Part shown: one piece after another, positions 23,693 through 34,299 of the stretch
Layout of the letters: each line of letters opens with the position of its first letter
Numbering within the stretch: the first letter of the stretch is position 1
From: Gelatoporia subvermispora B
Lineage: Eukaryota; Basidiomycota; Agaricomycetes; Polyporales; Gelatoporiaceae
DNA: 64,000 nucleotides
Direction of reading: 5' to 3'
Assembly (NCBI GenBank): GCA_000320605.2
Contig: KB445806.1
Span: 291,500-355,499, forward strand
Notes under the pieces: model-generated
Seen by the model: only the letters and a program-made list of their open reading frames with translations
Databases searched by the model: none
What the model was told of the DNA's origin: nothing
Position numbers and translations under genes: made by a program

Positions 23693-25822
23693 ATGACGAA
23701 TGAAAGAGCATTGCCTACTCCCCCACGGACACCGGCGTATGCCCCTTCTTCAGCGACTAAACGAGACCCTGATTTGAAGCCGAATCCTCATCCCTATGCA
23801 ATCAAGACAACTTCGACCGCCTTGCTCACGCGTTCTAACTCCTCTGGCCACAACACCAGTGCTGCTCGTCACTACTATGTACCTCTATCCCCCAATCCTA
23901 ACCGCCACGGATTTAGTAAAGGCCACAAAAGCTCGAAATCTATGACATCAGCCGTCCAGCCCGCGGAGCGCTCTGCACCGCGCCCTCTGCCGGCGCCGCC
24001 TTCGTTCCCATCTCCCGCACCTTCTGGCGGGGCTCGAGGTGGATATGTCAGTGCAGATGAAGCCCCTATCCCTCCCAGACGCACGAGACGCGCAGATACG
24101 CTGCCCGTGATACCTACCGGCGATTCCGTAACCCACCATGCAGTCACACTTGATGATCTGCCATCCAACCCAAAGATGTGGACGCCTACCCAGTTAGCGT
24201 CCTATCTGGTCTCCGCTCTCCGTGTCTCTCCTCATAGTGGCTCCGATTCGGACCTGCCAGCGTTGCCAGCGCCCGTTGCGATGGACATTGCAACATTCAT
24301 GAAGCAGGCCAGCATCAGCGGTCGCACGTTCTTGAGAATGACCGAAGAGGAATTCGAGGCGTACGTATACCTCGGGCATCAATGTTCGCATCTGCTGATA
24401 CTTTTTTCAATCATCAGACTAGGCATGAATAACAAATGGCGCGGGGCGTTGCTTGCGGCCTCACGCAATTTGAGGCAGAATGTCATCAAGGGTCGTATTT
24501 GGGGCCCCGAGACATCTCCACCCTCTACCCCGGGTTCGAGCTCCCCGCTTCCCGTCCACCTGTTCGCCAGCGCGTCGTACAATTCCTCGTCGAGTTCCGT
24601 CGATCTTTCCGAGCCGGAAGGCGAGAGCGGCATCAATGAGGCGCACGGCAGAGCGCGTCGGAATGGAAGAGTCCGAGGCATGGTGGAAACCTTCGAGCGC
24701 AGCGGGAGTTTCAGCTCCGAGGGAAGCTTCGACGAGGTGTCAGACGAGCGATTCTCGCTCAGACGGTGGCTAAACGCAGAAGGCCCTGTGGACGAGGAAC
24801 CGCTCAGAAGCCCCAGTCCTACGGGCCGGGCGCTAGCGCAGCCTCTGCAATCGGAGAAGAGTGATATCGCGGTCACTGACGACGAACCCACCGTGGAGAT
24901 GCTTCTAGCTCAGTCCGAGGCTGCGGACCCGCGGGTGAGAGGCTCATGGGGCGCCCGTGCATGGGAGGAACTCGACCTCGCGCCCGGCGTAACTGTCAAG
25001 CGCATTGCTGAGGAAATGGCGCATGATACCTCCGCAGATCCGGATGACGATACCGGTATCCGTACTGTCCTTGGACCCGGAAGCACGCGCCGCAGCGGTC
25101 CTGGTAGCGGAGGCCGACGTGGAGGAGACGAACGGCGTGTCGTGACGGCTATATTCACTCCCGATGGCCTGGATGCGACGAGAACGGCTCGCGAGGAGCC
25201 CTCGCAAGACGCGGCATCCATCGCGCCTGACAAAGGGGGTGTCGAGCGCCGAGCTCTTACGGTGTCGCCCGTTGAGGCTGACCTGACGAAACTCGAGCAA
25301 ATCCTGGAGGACGAATTGGTCACGACGCGCGCCGTGCTGGATCAGTTCCGTCACCGTCTTGAGACCGTCGAGATGAAGGTTGCGCAGCTCGAAGAGGTGG
25401 ACGCTCGCCGGTCGGCAGCATCAGTTTCTCAGCCTGCCCGTGTCGACGCACATGCGCAGTGCGCGATCCCGCCAATGCCAGCAGCTGTGTCAGAGCCGAA
25501 CGCTTCATCATCGCGATCCCGGGATGAGCGTGAACCTGAAGGCGGTGCACAGCAATGCAGCGCAGTCTCTACATTCCTGGCCCACGCGTCTACTTTTCTT
25601 CCCGAGGCTTTGCAACAGTTCCGACCGGGGTACACGCCGGCGGCACAGGGTGGCGGTGCGACAGCATCGAACGCCGATACCTCGGATGTGGACGAGCCAG
25701 CGAACATGTCGGATCTTCCGTCCTACATGCTCCTAGTCGGGATCGGTGTCTGTGCTGTCGTGCTCCGAGTCGTGTTGCGCAAAGTCGCAAGTAGGAGTGC
25801 ATTCCCTAGCTGGAGAGCGTGA
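23693..25822 (+). CDS. SAM-like domain protein with coiled coil and C-terminal membrane anchor
   Basis: About 690 aa and unnamed. I prefer the ATG at 23693 (MTNERALPTPPRTPAYA), though an in-frame ATG at 23639 is possible. A disordered Pro/Ser-rich N-terminus is followed by a sterile-alpha-motif-like domain: MWTPTQLASYLVSALR, then DIATFMKQASISGRTFLRM, then, across the intron 24361-24417, LGMNNKWRGALLAASRNLRQ. A long acidic, Ser-rich middle follows. A predicted coiled coil starts ADLTKLEQILEDELVTTRAV. One membrane segment (YMLLVGIGVCAVVLRVVL) lies just before the basic C-terminus. This layout fits a tail-anchored membrane adaptor facing the cytosol; the function is inferred only from architecture. 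Confidence 0.8.
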   Translation: MTNERALPTPPRTPAYAPSSATKRDPDLKPNPHPYAIKTTSTALLTRSNSSGHNTSAARHYYVPLSPNPNRHGFSKGHKSSKSMTSAVQPAERSAPRPLPAPPSFPSPAPSGGARGGYVSADEAPIPPRRTRRADTLPVIPTGDSVTHHAVTLDDLPSNPKMWTPTQLASYLVSALRVSPHSGSDSDLPALPAPVAMDIATFMKQASISGRTFLRMTEEEFEAYVYLGHQCSHLLILFSIIRLGMNNKWRGALLAASRNLRQNVIKGRIWGPETSPPSTPGSSSPLPVHLFASASYNSSSSSVDLSEPEGESGINEAHGRARRNGRVRGMVETFERSGSFSSEGSFDEVSDERFSLRRWLNAEGPVDEEPLRSPSPTGRALAQPLQSEKSDIAVTDDEPTVEMLLAQSEAADPRVRGSWGARAWEELDLAPGVTVKRIAEEMAHDTSADPDDDTGIRTVLGPGSTRRSGPGSGGRRGGDERRVVTAIFTPDGLDATRTAREEPSQDAASIAPDKGGVERRALTVSPVEADLTKLEQILEDELVTTRAVLDQFRHRLETVEMKVAQLEEVDARRSAASVSQPARVDAHAQCAIPPMPAAVSEPNASSSRSRDEREPEGGAQQCSAVSTFLAHASTFLPEALQQFRPGYTPAAQGGGATASNADTSDVDEPANMSDLPSYMLLVGIGVCAVVLRVVLRKVASRSAFPSWRA

Positions 25823-26932
25823 GTCAGAACATTTTTTGGATGGAAATTTTGCGGTCTTTTCTCATTTCCGACACTGCTCCTATTTATTGTTTATTTCTTC
25901 TGCATCCTGTTGATACTGCTCATCATTTTTGCTCTCGTTGAACTTTAAGAACGACCCGTGCTCTACGACCGTCACGATAGTCTTTACGATCCCATGCCAT
26001 GACTGTCACGACTTGCTACGCCCACCTGTACCGTCCGCCTGTGATTCTCCGGCCCATACAATGTCCCCTATAGCCGTATATGGTTGAGCATGAATGATAT
26101 CCATTGCTCCATTATCAGATGTGCGACCCGGAGTCTAATTTGCGATTCGGACCTTGTGTATAAAAGTATCTCAGCTCACTTAGTCAGAATATGAACATAG
26201 CAAATGGTATGTGGTCAGCCGACAGATATGCAGCTCTCGGTTTTGGACGTGGCTACATGCAGCGGGCTGTATAATGAACGGGTTGGTCTGATCCTCACCT
26301 CACTATCTATCGCTGCTGTTTTCATTCTGTTATCGGTTTGGGTATTTACAGTGCAACGACTGAGGACTCTAGGGACATCTCACTAGCAATCGTGCCCATA
26401 AATACAGGACGGCAGCGCTGGAGTTCAAGGTAGAGCTCGCTGCAAAGGCTGGACGCATCATGCCGCGAAGCAAGCTTGCCAGATCTGGACAGAGGTGTGC
26501 TGCCGCGGACATTGCCGCGGTAACGTGCGTGCACCAACGCGCGCATTCGCGCCGCCGCGTTGTTGCAGCGCTCCGTACAGCGACCTCGAGGCCCTAGTCT
26601 CTGCTGGACACCTTGCGCTTGCTGCAGTCGACCATCTCATCTATATTCTAGTACTGAATGCAACTCCTTGACCTCGATTCCCTGTCCTGCTAGTACTAGA
26701 TTCGACGTCATACCCAACCGGATACCGCGATTCTCAAAGCTCCGTGATTTGGTATCCGCACCAATCTATGGTCTTGAGCTGCTGAGACCACATCCTCGGC
26801 CAATATTATCCTGGCACGATTGCTGCGCTGTTCTCAGCACGCTCTTCGTCGGGGCTGCTACCTGAGCACATCCCCCTCAGGACTTTCCGTTCTCTAGACT
26901 CCTCACCCCAGCCTGATCTACTTACATTTGCC
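25823..26932. other. Intergenic, no confident gene
   Basis: A 60-codon frame at 26204-26386 (+) encodes one hydrophobic helix (VGLILTSLSIAAVFILLSVW) but has no other support. The last part should contain the phosphate transporter promoter. Confidence 0.45.
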
Positions 26933-29900
26933 ATGAAGTTCAGGTCTGTACATTCCGTTCAACGATCCAATATCAGAATCGCCAGACTGACAGTCTGCTC
27001 AGCTCTTCCCTGAAGTTCAATGCAGTGCCGGAGTGGTGGGACGACTACATTGCGTGAGTCCTCTGGTGACTTCGGTTTGGAGCTGAACCGAAGTCCCTAC
27101 AGGTATGACACCCTCAAGAAGTACATATACCAACTAGAGAAGCAGCAAGCAGGTCTCCGAGATTCCTATCATGACCTAGAAGCAAACGAGCGCTCATCAC
27201 TTATGGCCAACGAGGACTCATCATCGACCGACACTCTGTTCATCCCACTCTTGGATAGGGAATTGCGAAAGATCTGTGCATTTTACGAGGACAAGGAAAA
27301 AGAACTGTTGAAAGATCTCGCGTCTCTTGAGCGGTTAGTGGAACAGCAGGAAGAGGCGGGGCCGGATGCTCGCTACGAATACTTGGACCATATGGAAGAC
27401 GATGATGACGACGAAGAGGAAGATGATGACTTTCCCGAGCAGAGCCCTTTGGTTAGTCGAGACCAGACACAGTCGCCCTCTACCCGTCGCCGTCGCCTGA
27501 GGTCCGTGAGCAGCAGCGGTCAGCATCCCTCAGGTGCGAGTGACAGTCCATATGTGTAAAGGGCAATTCGCTGATGTTGGATGCTCCAGGAAGCCGCGGA
27601 AAGTATGACACAGTGCCCAGACGACGCTATAGCATTTCTTCCAATGAAGATCACGCCGATCTCGAGGCGAGTATAGCATCGTTACGTGCCTCAACCCATC
27701 AGGATCGAGCCACTGGAGGATTAGAAGCCGGGAGAGGCGATACGGGAAATTCCCCAATGACGAAGGCCAAGCAACTCGCCAGCAAGTTGCACATCGTGAA
27801 GGACAATATTGCGTCGTCATCGAACGGCTCCCCGGAAACAGTATGGACTGCCCGCAACAACTACGCCTGGGATGTACAACTGTTATTCAAACGGCGTATC
27901 ACGAATCTCTATGTGTCTACAGCCGCTCTCAAGTCGTACGTAGAATTGAATTACTCCGGCTTCCGGAAGATCTTGAAGAAGTAAGCGTCGTGACTCTCCT
28001 GCAATGACGGGCGCGGTTCTCAAGTATTTTCGTACAGGTACGACAAGGTCACGGATAGCCAGCTACAGGCCCGCTACCTACATGAGGTCGTCGAGCAAGC
28101 AACGCCCTTCCGGCAGGAGTCGCGGGACAGGATTCAGCACGCCATTTCGTCTCTCGTGGGCCTCTACACGAGGTGTGTCACTCGTGGCGACGCCGCCGCC
28201 GCACAGCGACAGCTCAAGGTGCACGTCCGGGAGCACATCGCATGGGAGCGCGACACCGTGTGGCGACAGATGATCGGCCAGGCGCGTCGCGGTGAGGCGG
28301 CCGAGGGCCTGACCGTCGGCGGCGGGAGCCTCGTCATCGAACCCGAGAAAGCGGCCGTAGACGTGCGCACGCGCTTCGGGCAAATCCGTGTCACCCTGGG
28401 GCAGGTGTATGCGCTTGTGGCAGTAGTAGTGTTCGTCGTGCTTCTTAATGTACAGGTGGTGCAGGGCGCCGAGGCGAATAGGTGCTTTGCGATTTTGGTC
28501 CTGGCGACGATTCTCTGGGCGACGGAAGCCATACCACTCTTCATCACGTCCATCCTTGTGCCCTCGCTGCTTGTAGGTCTGCGGGTAATCCGTGCGGATA
28601 ACGGTGACAGACTCAGTACGGTTGACGCGACACAGTGAGCATCCCGTCATTTCATCCCTGGGACAATTACTTACCCAAGAATTCAGTTACGTCTTCTCAG
28701 TGATGTTCTCGCCCACGATCATGCTACTCATCGGTGGCTTCACTATCGCGGCTGCCTTGAGTAAGACTTCGATTGATAGAGTCTTGATTACAAAAGTGCT
28801 CAGCTTCGCCGGAACAAGACCAAGTACAGTTCTTGTTACCTTTATGGCCGTAGCGTGCTTCGCTAGCATGTGGATAAGGTAAACCGGAGTGCATCTAATA
28901 GTGCATGATCGCTAACGCATCATAGCAATGTTGCAGCGCCGACTCTCTGCTTCACACTTATTCAGGTATGTACCAACTCTTGAGGATAAGATAGTAGCTG
29001 ACAGGCCTGCAGCCCATCCTGAGAACGCTACCCCCGAAGTCATCGTTCGCGCCATGTCTCATAGTAAGCAGACAACTCGTTATTTCTGTGCAGGGTCCTC
29101 ATTAGTCACGCCTAGCTGGGTATTGCTCTAGCTGCTAACATCGGCGGGCAAAGTTCGCCCATATCCTCTCCGCAAAACCTCATTGCAATCGACGGCATGA
29201 GTGAGCCTCTCGACTGGGCACGCTGGTTCGCTGTGTCGTTGCCCGTCTCGTTCATCGAGATCCTGCTCATATGGGCACTACTACTCGTCAGCTACCGGCC
29301 GACGCACACAGCTGACGGCGAGGAGCTGGAGATTAAGCCGATCAGGGCGTCGCGGGAACCGTTCTCTTTCACGCAGTGGTGGGTATCACTTGTGTGCCTG
29401 CTGACAATTGCGTTGTGGTGCGTCGAGCATGCGATTCAGGATGTCGTAGGCGACATGGGTGTCATTGCGATTTTGCCGATTGTGGTCTTCTACGCGACTG
29501 GCGTGCTGAAAAAGGTATGCATGTTGAGGTAGCATGTGGAAATATCGCTCACTTGGCTGTTGGATCTTAGGATGACTTCGAGCATTATTTGTGGACTGTG
29601 GTTTTCTTAGCTATGGGCGGCATTGCGCTCGGCAAGGGTGTCACGTCTAGCGGTCTCCTTGTCGTTCTGGGCGATGGCATCCGGGAGATCATTGCACCAC
29701 TTTCGCCGTACAGCGTCGTGCTGGTGCTGTCGCTGATCGTGCTCGTGAGTTTGGCTGTTTTATGCTATGAGATTGAATATTCACAGCTACGACAGGTCGT
29801 TTCCACGTTCATCAGCCACACGATTGCGAGTGTGCTTCTCGTCCCCATTGCCAAGGAAGTGGGGGCGAGTCTTCCGGGGAACCAGTCTGACCTACTCGTA

Positions 29901-30263
29901 TTCCTCACCGGGCTAGTATGCTCCTGTGGTATGGGAATGCCTGTCTCCGGCTTCCCTAATCAGACAGCGTAAGTGGGCGTTTGATCCCTGAGGTGAAGCT
30001 GCCGCTAACCACACTGGCGTCCAGTGCGAATCAGGAGGATGATATGGGTCAACTGTACCTCAGCAACGTAGACTTCCTCAAGAATGGTGTTCCAGCGAGC
30101 ATCATCGCAACCATGGTATGTGAATTGGTGTGATATATGACACTTACTCATCGACATCTCTGCAGGTTGTCGCAACGTTGGGATACCTTCTGATGAAGTT
30201 GATTGGGTATGTTAGTCTTGTATGATGCGAGAATGTTCACTGATCGATGTCTTTAGTCTATAG
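26933..30263 (+). CDS. SPX-domain SLC13-type phosphate/anion transporter (Pho87/Pho90/Pho91 family)
   Basis: A low-affinity phosphate transporter with a cytosolic SPX sensor for inositol pyrophosphates, at the plasma membrane or vacuole. The first exon is 11 nt (MKF and part of S) and splices to SSLKFNAVPEWWDDYIA, the classic SPX start. Next come YDTLKKYIYQLEKQQ, FIPLLDRELRKICAFYEDKE, and AALKSYVELNYSGFRKILKK. An acidic run (MEDDDDDEEEDDDFPEQ) interrupts the SPX. The transporter part has many membrane segments: GQVYALVAVVVFVVLLNVQ, ILATILWATEAIPLF-like sequence, TIMLLIGGFTIAAAL, LGIALAANIGGQSSPISSPQ (substrate-site motif), DDFEHYLWTVVFLAMGGIAL and VSTFISHTIASVLLVPIA. The last codons are split by an intron; stop at 30261-30263. 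All splice joints keep frame. Confidence 0.93.
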
Positions 30264-30978
30264 CCACGGCGCGGACTGTCATGGGCGTATCTATTCGATT
30301 ATCTGATTTAGGAATACTAGACGAGTATATGTCTCATACACCGATACTTGGTGTCAGGTTCACTAGATACCTGGGATCATGAAGGTACGTGGTGCTACTG
30401 TGCCTGCCATTGCGTACAAGACCTGTGTGGTAGATATACTGGTCAATTTATACGACATTTCTGAGTTTGTTAGAACTGAAACATCGTCTGCGCCACCAGT
30501 GTCAAGGTCTCGTCACAATATTGCCAGCATGGTCATGACTCAGGTGATATTTGTGATTGAGAGACAGACGCTCGCCTTCTTCAACTTCAAAGATACAGAC
30601 ACCGATTTGCTCGAATATCGATCAATCATAACCCATCAGCTCCTGGAATGGCCTTGTATACTGGCGTGATATGCCATGCAAAGCATACATCGTATATACC
30701 GGTATTTCCGATGTCATTCACGGCTAGTCCGCCGATGAGTCAATCAATACGGGGCACCTGGACAGGCTTGGCTCGAGGTGCTGCTCAGTCCTGCCGAATT
30801 GGGGATACACAAAGAGTGGCTACTTCAACCCAATATGACAGCGTGGGTATGTACTCGTCAGACTACGCTGCGGCGATGCCGTCCGGACTGCGTGGCTGTT
30901 GCTGTCAATGTGCCGGATACCGTCCATCTTGAAACACCCCGCTGAGGGGAGGGTGATACCGCATAGTACTCCTACTCA
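30264..30978. other. Intergenic, no confident gene
   Basis: Holds the P450 promoter. The 97-codon frame at 30379-30669 has no recognisable features. Confidence 0.5.
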
Positions 30979-33328
30979 GTGATGTCTTTGATTTCAATAT
31001 CCAATTTTCTCTTGTCTCTCGTATTCGCGGCGACAGCCTGCACGTTTTGGCGTGCAGGACGATACTTGCTGCAACAGTACTATCTATCTTCTCTGCGTTT
31101 CGTGCCTGGCCCTCCAAGCCCCGGGTTTCTATATGGCAACCTATCCGAGATCTTCGCTGGAGACCGCCCCGCAATTCACCATGCGTGGTCATCGAAGTAC
31201 GGTCATGTCCTGAAGTACAGAGGAATGTTCAATGTGAGGCATTTACGTTGCAGTGGACCTGTGGTACTTAGCGATGTTTCTCTAGATGGAACGCTTGTTG
31301 ACGACAGATCTAAGGGCTGTGAATTACATACTCACTCACTCGACGGAATACCACAAACCGGAGAAGTCGCGCGTCATGATCGCACAGATTGTTGGTGAAG
31401 GTGAGTTTCCTCCTACCACCAGCGCTACGTTCCTGATATCGAATGCTCAGGCATGTTATGGGCTGAGGGTGAGATATTCTTGCACTCTATCTTCTCCTGA
31501 AGCACTGAAGCTTTGCAGATGAACAGCATCGTCGTCAGGTTGGTCTAAACATCAGATCTGGAGTCGATCCGCCATGCTCATTCTTCGTGCTATCAGAGAC
31601 GGATTATGGTATATCAGTGATTGATGCGTCAACTGCATACTCTGACACTGGGATCAGAATCCTGCATTTGGTCCGGGGCAAATCCGCGATTTGACTGGTG
31701 CTTTCGTCGAAAAGGCTGCACAGGTAAGAGAATGCTTCCCTGGAAGGCCTTTTCTTCTGAAGATATACAAAGCTTCGCGATGCTTGGAGCACTGCGATTG
31801 GGAATGCCTCCCAAACGGCCAAGATCAACATCTTCGACGACTTAACGAGGACTACATTAGATATCATTGGACTAGCTGGTGAGACTTTTTCAATCTTTCC
31901 ACAATACGCGTTAGGTCTAAGCCTATCATAGGTTTCGAGTATCATTTCGATGCTCTTCAGGAGGCTAGCCAAACTTCTGCAGAACTCAGGGCTGCGTTCA
32001 GGACCATGTATAGCATCGATCCAAGCATCGCTGTCATGCGCGCCTTGCAATTGACATTTCCCCCGCTGTACCTCGTGGTAAGATCACCTTTATGACGTGT
32101 CGCGTAAACCACAGTATTTTATTTAGTATCTTGCAAGCCTCACGCAGGTTTAAAACGCTTGGACGAAGCTCGCAGAGTCATGGAGCGTGTTAGCCGACAG
32201 CTGGTCATGGAGAAGAAGCGTGTAATCATGCGGAACATCGGCAAGGACGTTATTCTCGAGAAGAGCGACGTGCTCGAACGGGATATCCTCACGTTACTCC
32301 TGAAAGCCAATCTGGCAACTGATCTTCCTGAGGATGCAAGACTCACTGATGAAGAGGTCATTGCTCGTACGTCCACATGTCATATTACAATCGCCTTATA
32401 ACATTGTCGCATTTAGAAATTCCGACGTACGTTTTCAGAAAGTTCATGCTTTATTGATGTTAACGTACCGGCATAGTCTCTTGGTCGCAGGTCACGAGAC
32501 GACAAGTATTGCAGCATCCTGGTGTCTGTATTCCCTGGCGAAACACCCTGAGATACAGCGTAAATTGCGCGAGGAGCTGCTTCAATCGCCTACTGAGGAA
32601 CCCTCTATGGACGAGCTGAATGCACTCCCATACCTCGACGCGGTCGTGCGAGAAACTTTGCGGTTCCACTCGCCTGTCCCATTTACTTTGAGGGAGGCAA
32701 CGAACGATGATTTTATACCTCTGAGCACACCATACACTGACGTCCGTGGCGAGGTGCATGATAGCATCAAGTCAGTCATTGTAGCCCAAGGATCACCTTT
32801 CGCTTTAATGACCCTTGGAATAAATAGGATCGACAAAGGGACCACTATACTTGTTCCCATTGCCGCACTCAACACGTCCAGGGAGCTTTGGGGAGACGAT
32901 GCAGCGGAATTCAAGTAAGCACTCTGCTCGCTTTGCAGGGTCCAGAAGTGCAGATCTGAGATGAGGCTGACCGTTGATTTAGACCGACGCGGTGGGAATC
33001 ACCTCCAGAGATCATATCTGCTCTTCCTGGAGTATGGGGTAACATGCTCACATTTCTGGGCGGCCCCCGTGCTTGCATTGGCTACCGATTTTCTATCGTG
33101 GAGTACGTAGATGCTGGAATTGCATCGGAACTCGCTTACCAAATTTGATGTATTTTCAGGTTGAAGGCTCTCATATTCGTCTTAGTGCGCGTCTTCGAGT
33201 TTGAGCCAGCCGAAGAAATCACCACAATTGCGAACATGATCTCGCTCAAACGCCCGGTTGTCGCTAATGAGAAGGAAAACGGGAATCAACTGCCGTTACT
33301 AGTGAAGCGTTATTCCGAGCACGCGTAG
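30979..33328 (+). CDS. Cytochrome P450 monooxygenase
   Basis: An ER-anchored, heme-thiolate monooxygenase of the multi-intron basidiomycete type; substrate unknown. The N-terminus ([18 protein letters not shown]) is a membrane anchor followed by the Pro hinge [12 protein letters not shown]. Conserved blocks are [40 protein letters not shown], the I-helix [20 protein letters not shown], the K-helix [11 protein letters not shown] (ExxR), [14 protein letters not shown], and heme loop [17 protein letters not shown] (Cys is the iron ligand). Stop at 33326-33328. About a dozen introns are required. One junction (DEQHRRQ to NPAFG, about 31530-31660) skips a few residues usually present and uses a longer intron, so that model may be slightly off. 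CYP5144/CYP5150-like by impression only. Confidence 0.92.
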
Positions 33329-33508
33329 CTCTGCTGTGCGATTTGATTTGAGCCGAAATAACTATATACGAGCTGGTCTTCGTACGTCGTAGAGCTTGTT
33401 TATTTGAGACTAAAATCATGGGCGTGCGCTTGCAAGGTGAGCAGCTATCAGTGCTTTTGCTTAGCACGCATTGAGAGCCCCGGCTTCCGATCATTAGCGC
33501 TGGTTAAA

Positions 33509-33516
33509 GCGTTCAT
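33509..33516. repeat. 8-bp target site duplication, left copy (GCGTTCAT)
   Basis: Identical to 34131-34138 and directly abutting the terminal inverted repeat of the element between them. Confidence 0.85.
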
Positions 33517-34130
33517 TAGGGTACGGTAAGAAATTCCGCGGGGTGTAAGTATTGTAATGTAAGTAATAGGGTACCCTGACCTATTTTTTACATGGTGTAA
33601 ATAACGTAAGTTACAATATGTCACATGATAGGAAAATATCACGTGCAGGTGTAAAAAACAGTGTAAGAAAGTGTCAAAAACAGAAAAAACCCGGTCAAAA
33701 TTGTCTAGTACGTCAAACTCCCAGCAGACTGTCCACCTCTACTGATGTTGGCGCAGCGGGTTTGTCCGATGCCCAATGGTTTCGTATTCATCCTGCTTGC
33801 AAATAAGCCGTACAGTTTTTCCGACTTCTCGAAGTTGATGTCCTTCTCGATGCAGAATTGCTCTACACCCATTACTCTGAACAGCCGCAGCTCATCAAGC
33901 CAAGATCGTTCATTCACCATGTCAGCAGAGGCACCCGAGGGCACTTAGCGCTAAACCTCGCGATCCGCCCAATGCCCGAGCACGACCCGGGGGGTCTGTC
34001 TAACGGAATATAATATTTTACATTTCCGACACCCTCTTTCAGGGATCTGTGTAAGAAATTGTAAGTTACCTATTACTTACACGTAAGTTACATGGGTGTA
34101 AGATACACACCCATTTCATACGGTACCCTA
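33517..34130. mobile_element. Nonautonomous hAT-type DNA transposon (614 bp)
   Basis: The left end begins TAGGGTACGGTAAGAAAT and the right end, on the other strand, begins TAGGGTACCGTATGAAAT: 16 of 18 positions match. Both ends are followed by a subterminal zone rich in GTGTAAG/TAAGTTAC-like words, as hAT transposase-binding regions often are. It is flanked by a perfect 8-bp duplication, the hAT signature, and the TAGGG start is common in that superfamily. No transposase frame fits in 614 bp. The interior holds a 79-codon minus-strand frame (33944-33705) of unknown origin. It lies between the P450 and the next gene, 162 bp before that gene's first ATG. Confidence 0.85.
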
Positions 34131-34138
34131 GCGTTCAT
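34131..34138. repeat. 8-bp target site duplication, right copy (GCGTTCAT)
   Basis: The same eight bases as 33509-33516, immediately outside the right inverted repeat. Confidence 0.85.
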
Positions 34139-34161
34139 CTCCCGTTTATGGATGACACACA

Positions 34162-34171
34162 ATCACGTGAT
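34162..34171. promoter_or_regulatory. E-box palindrome ATCACGTGAT
   Basis: A 10-bp perfect palindrome with a CACGTG core, the consensus for bHLH factors such as Cbf1/Pho4 types. It lies 129 bp before the ATG at 34300 and just outside the transposon. Function is inferred from consensus only. Confidence 0.35.
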
Positions 34172-34299
34172 CGCGTTCATTGGGGCGTAGATTGAACCTG
34201 GTTTTCAACCTGTTGCGCATCTGCCTTCAGCCCTCGCATTGCAGTTCTCTGAACCCAGTCTAGAAGCGATACCTGCAGTACGGATTTACTGTCAAGATT

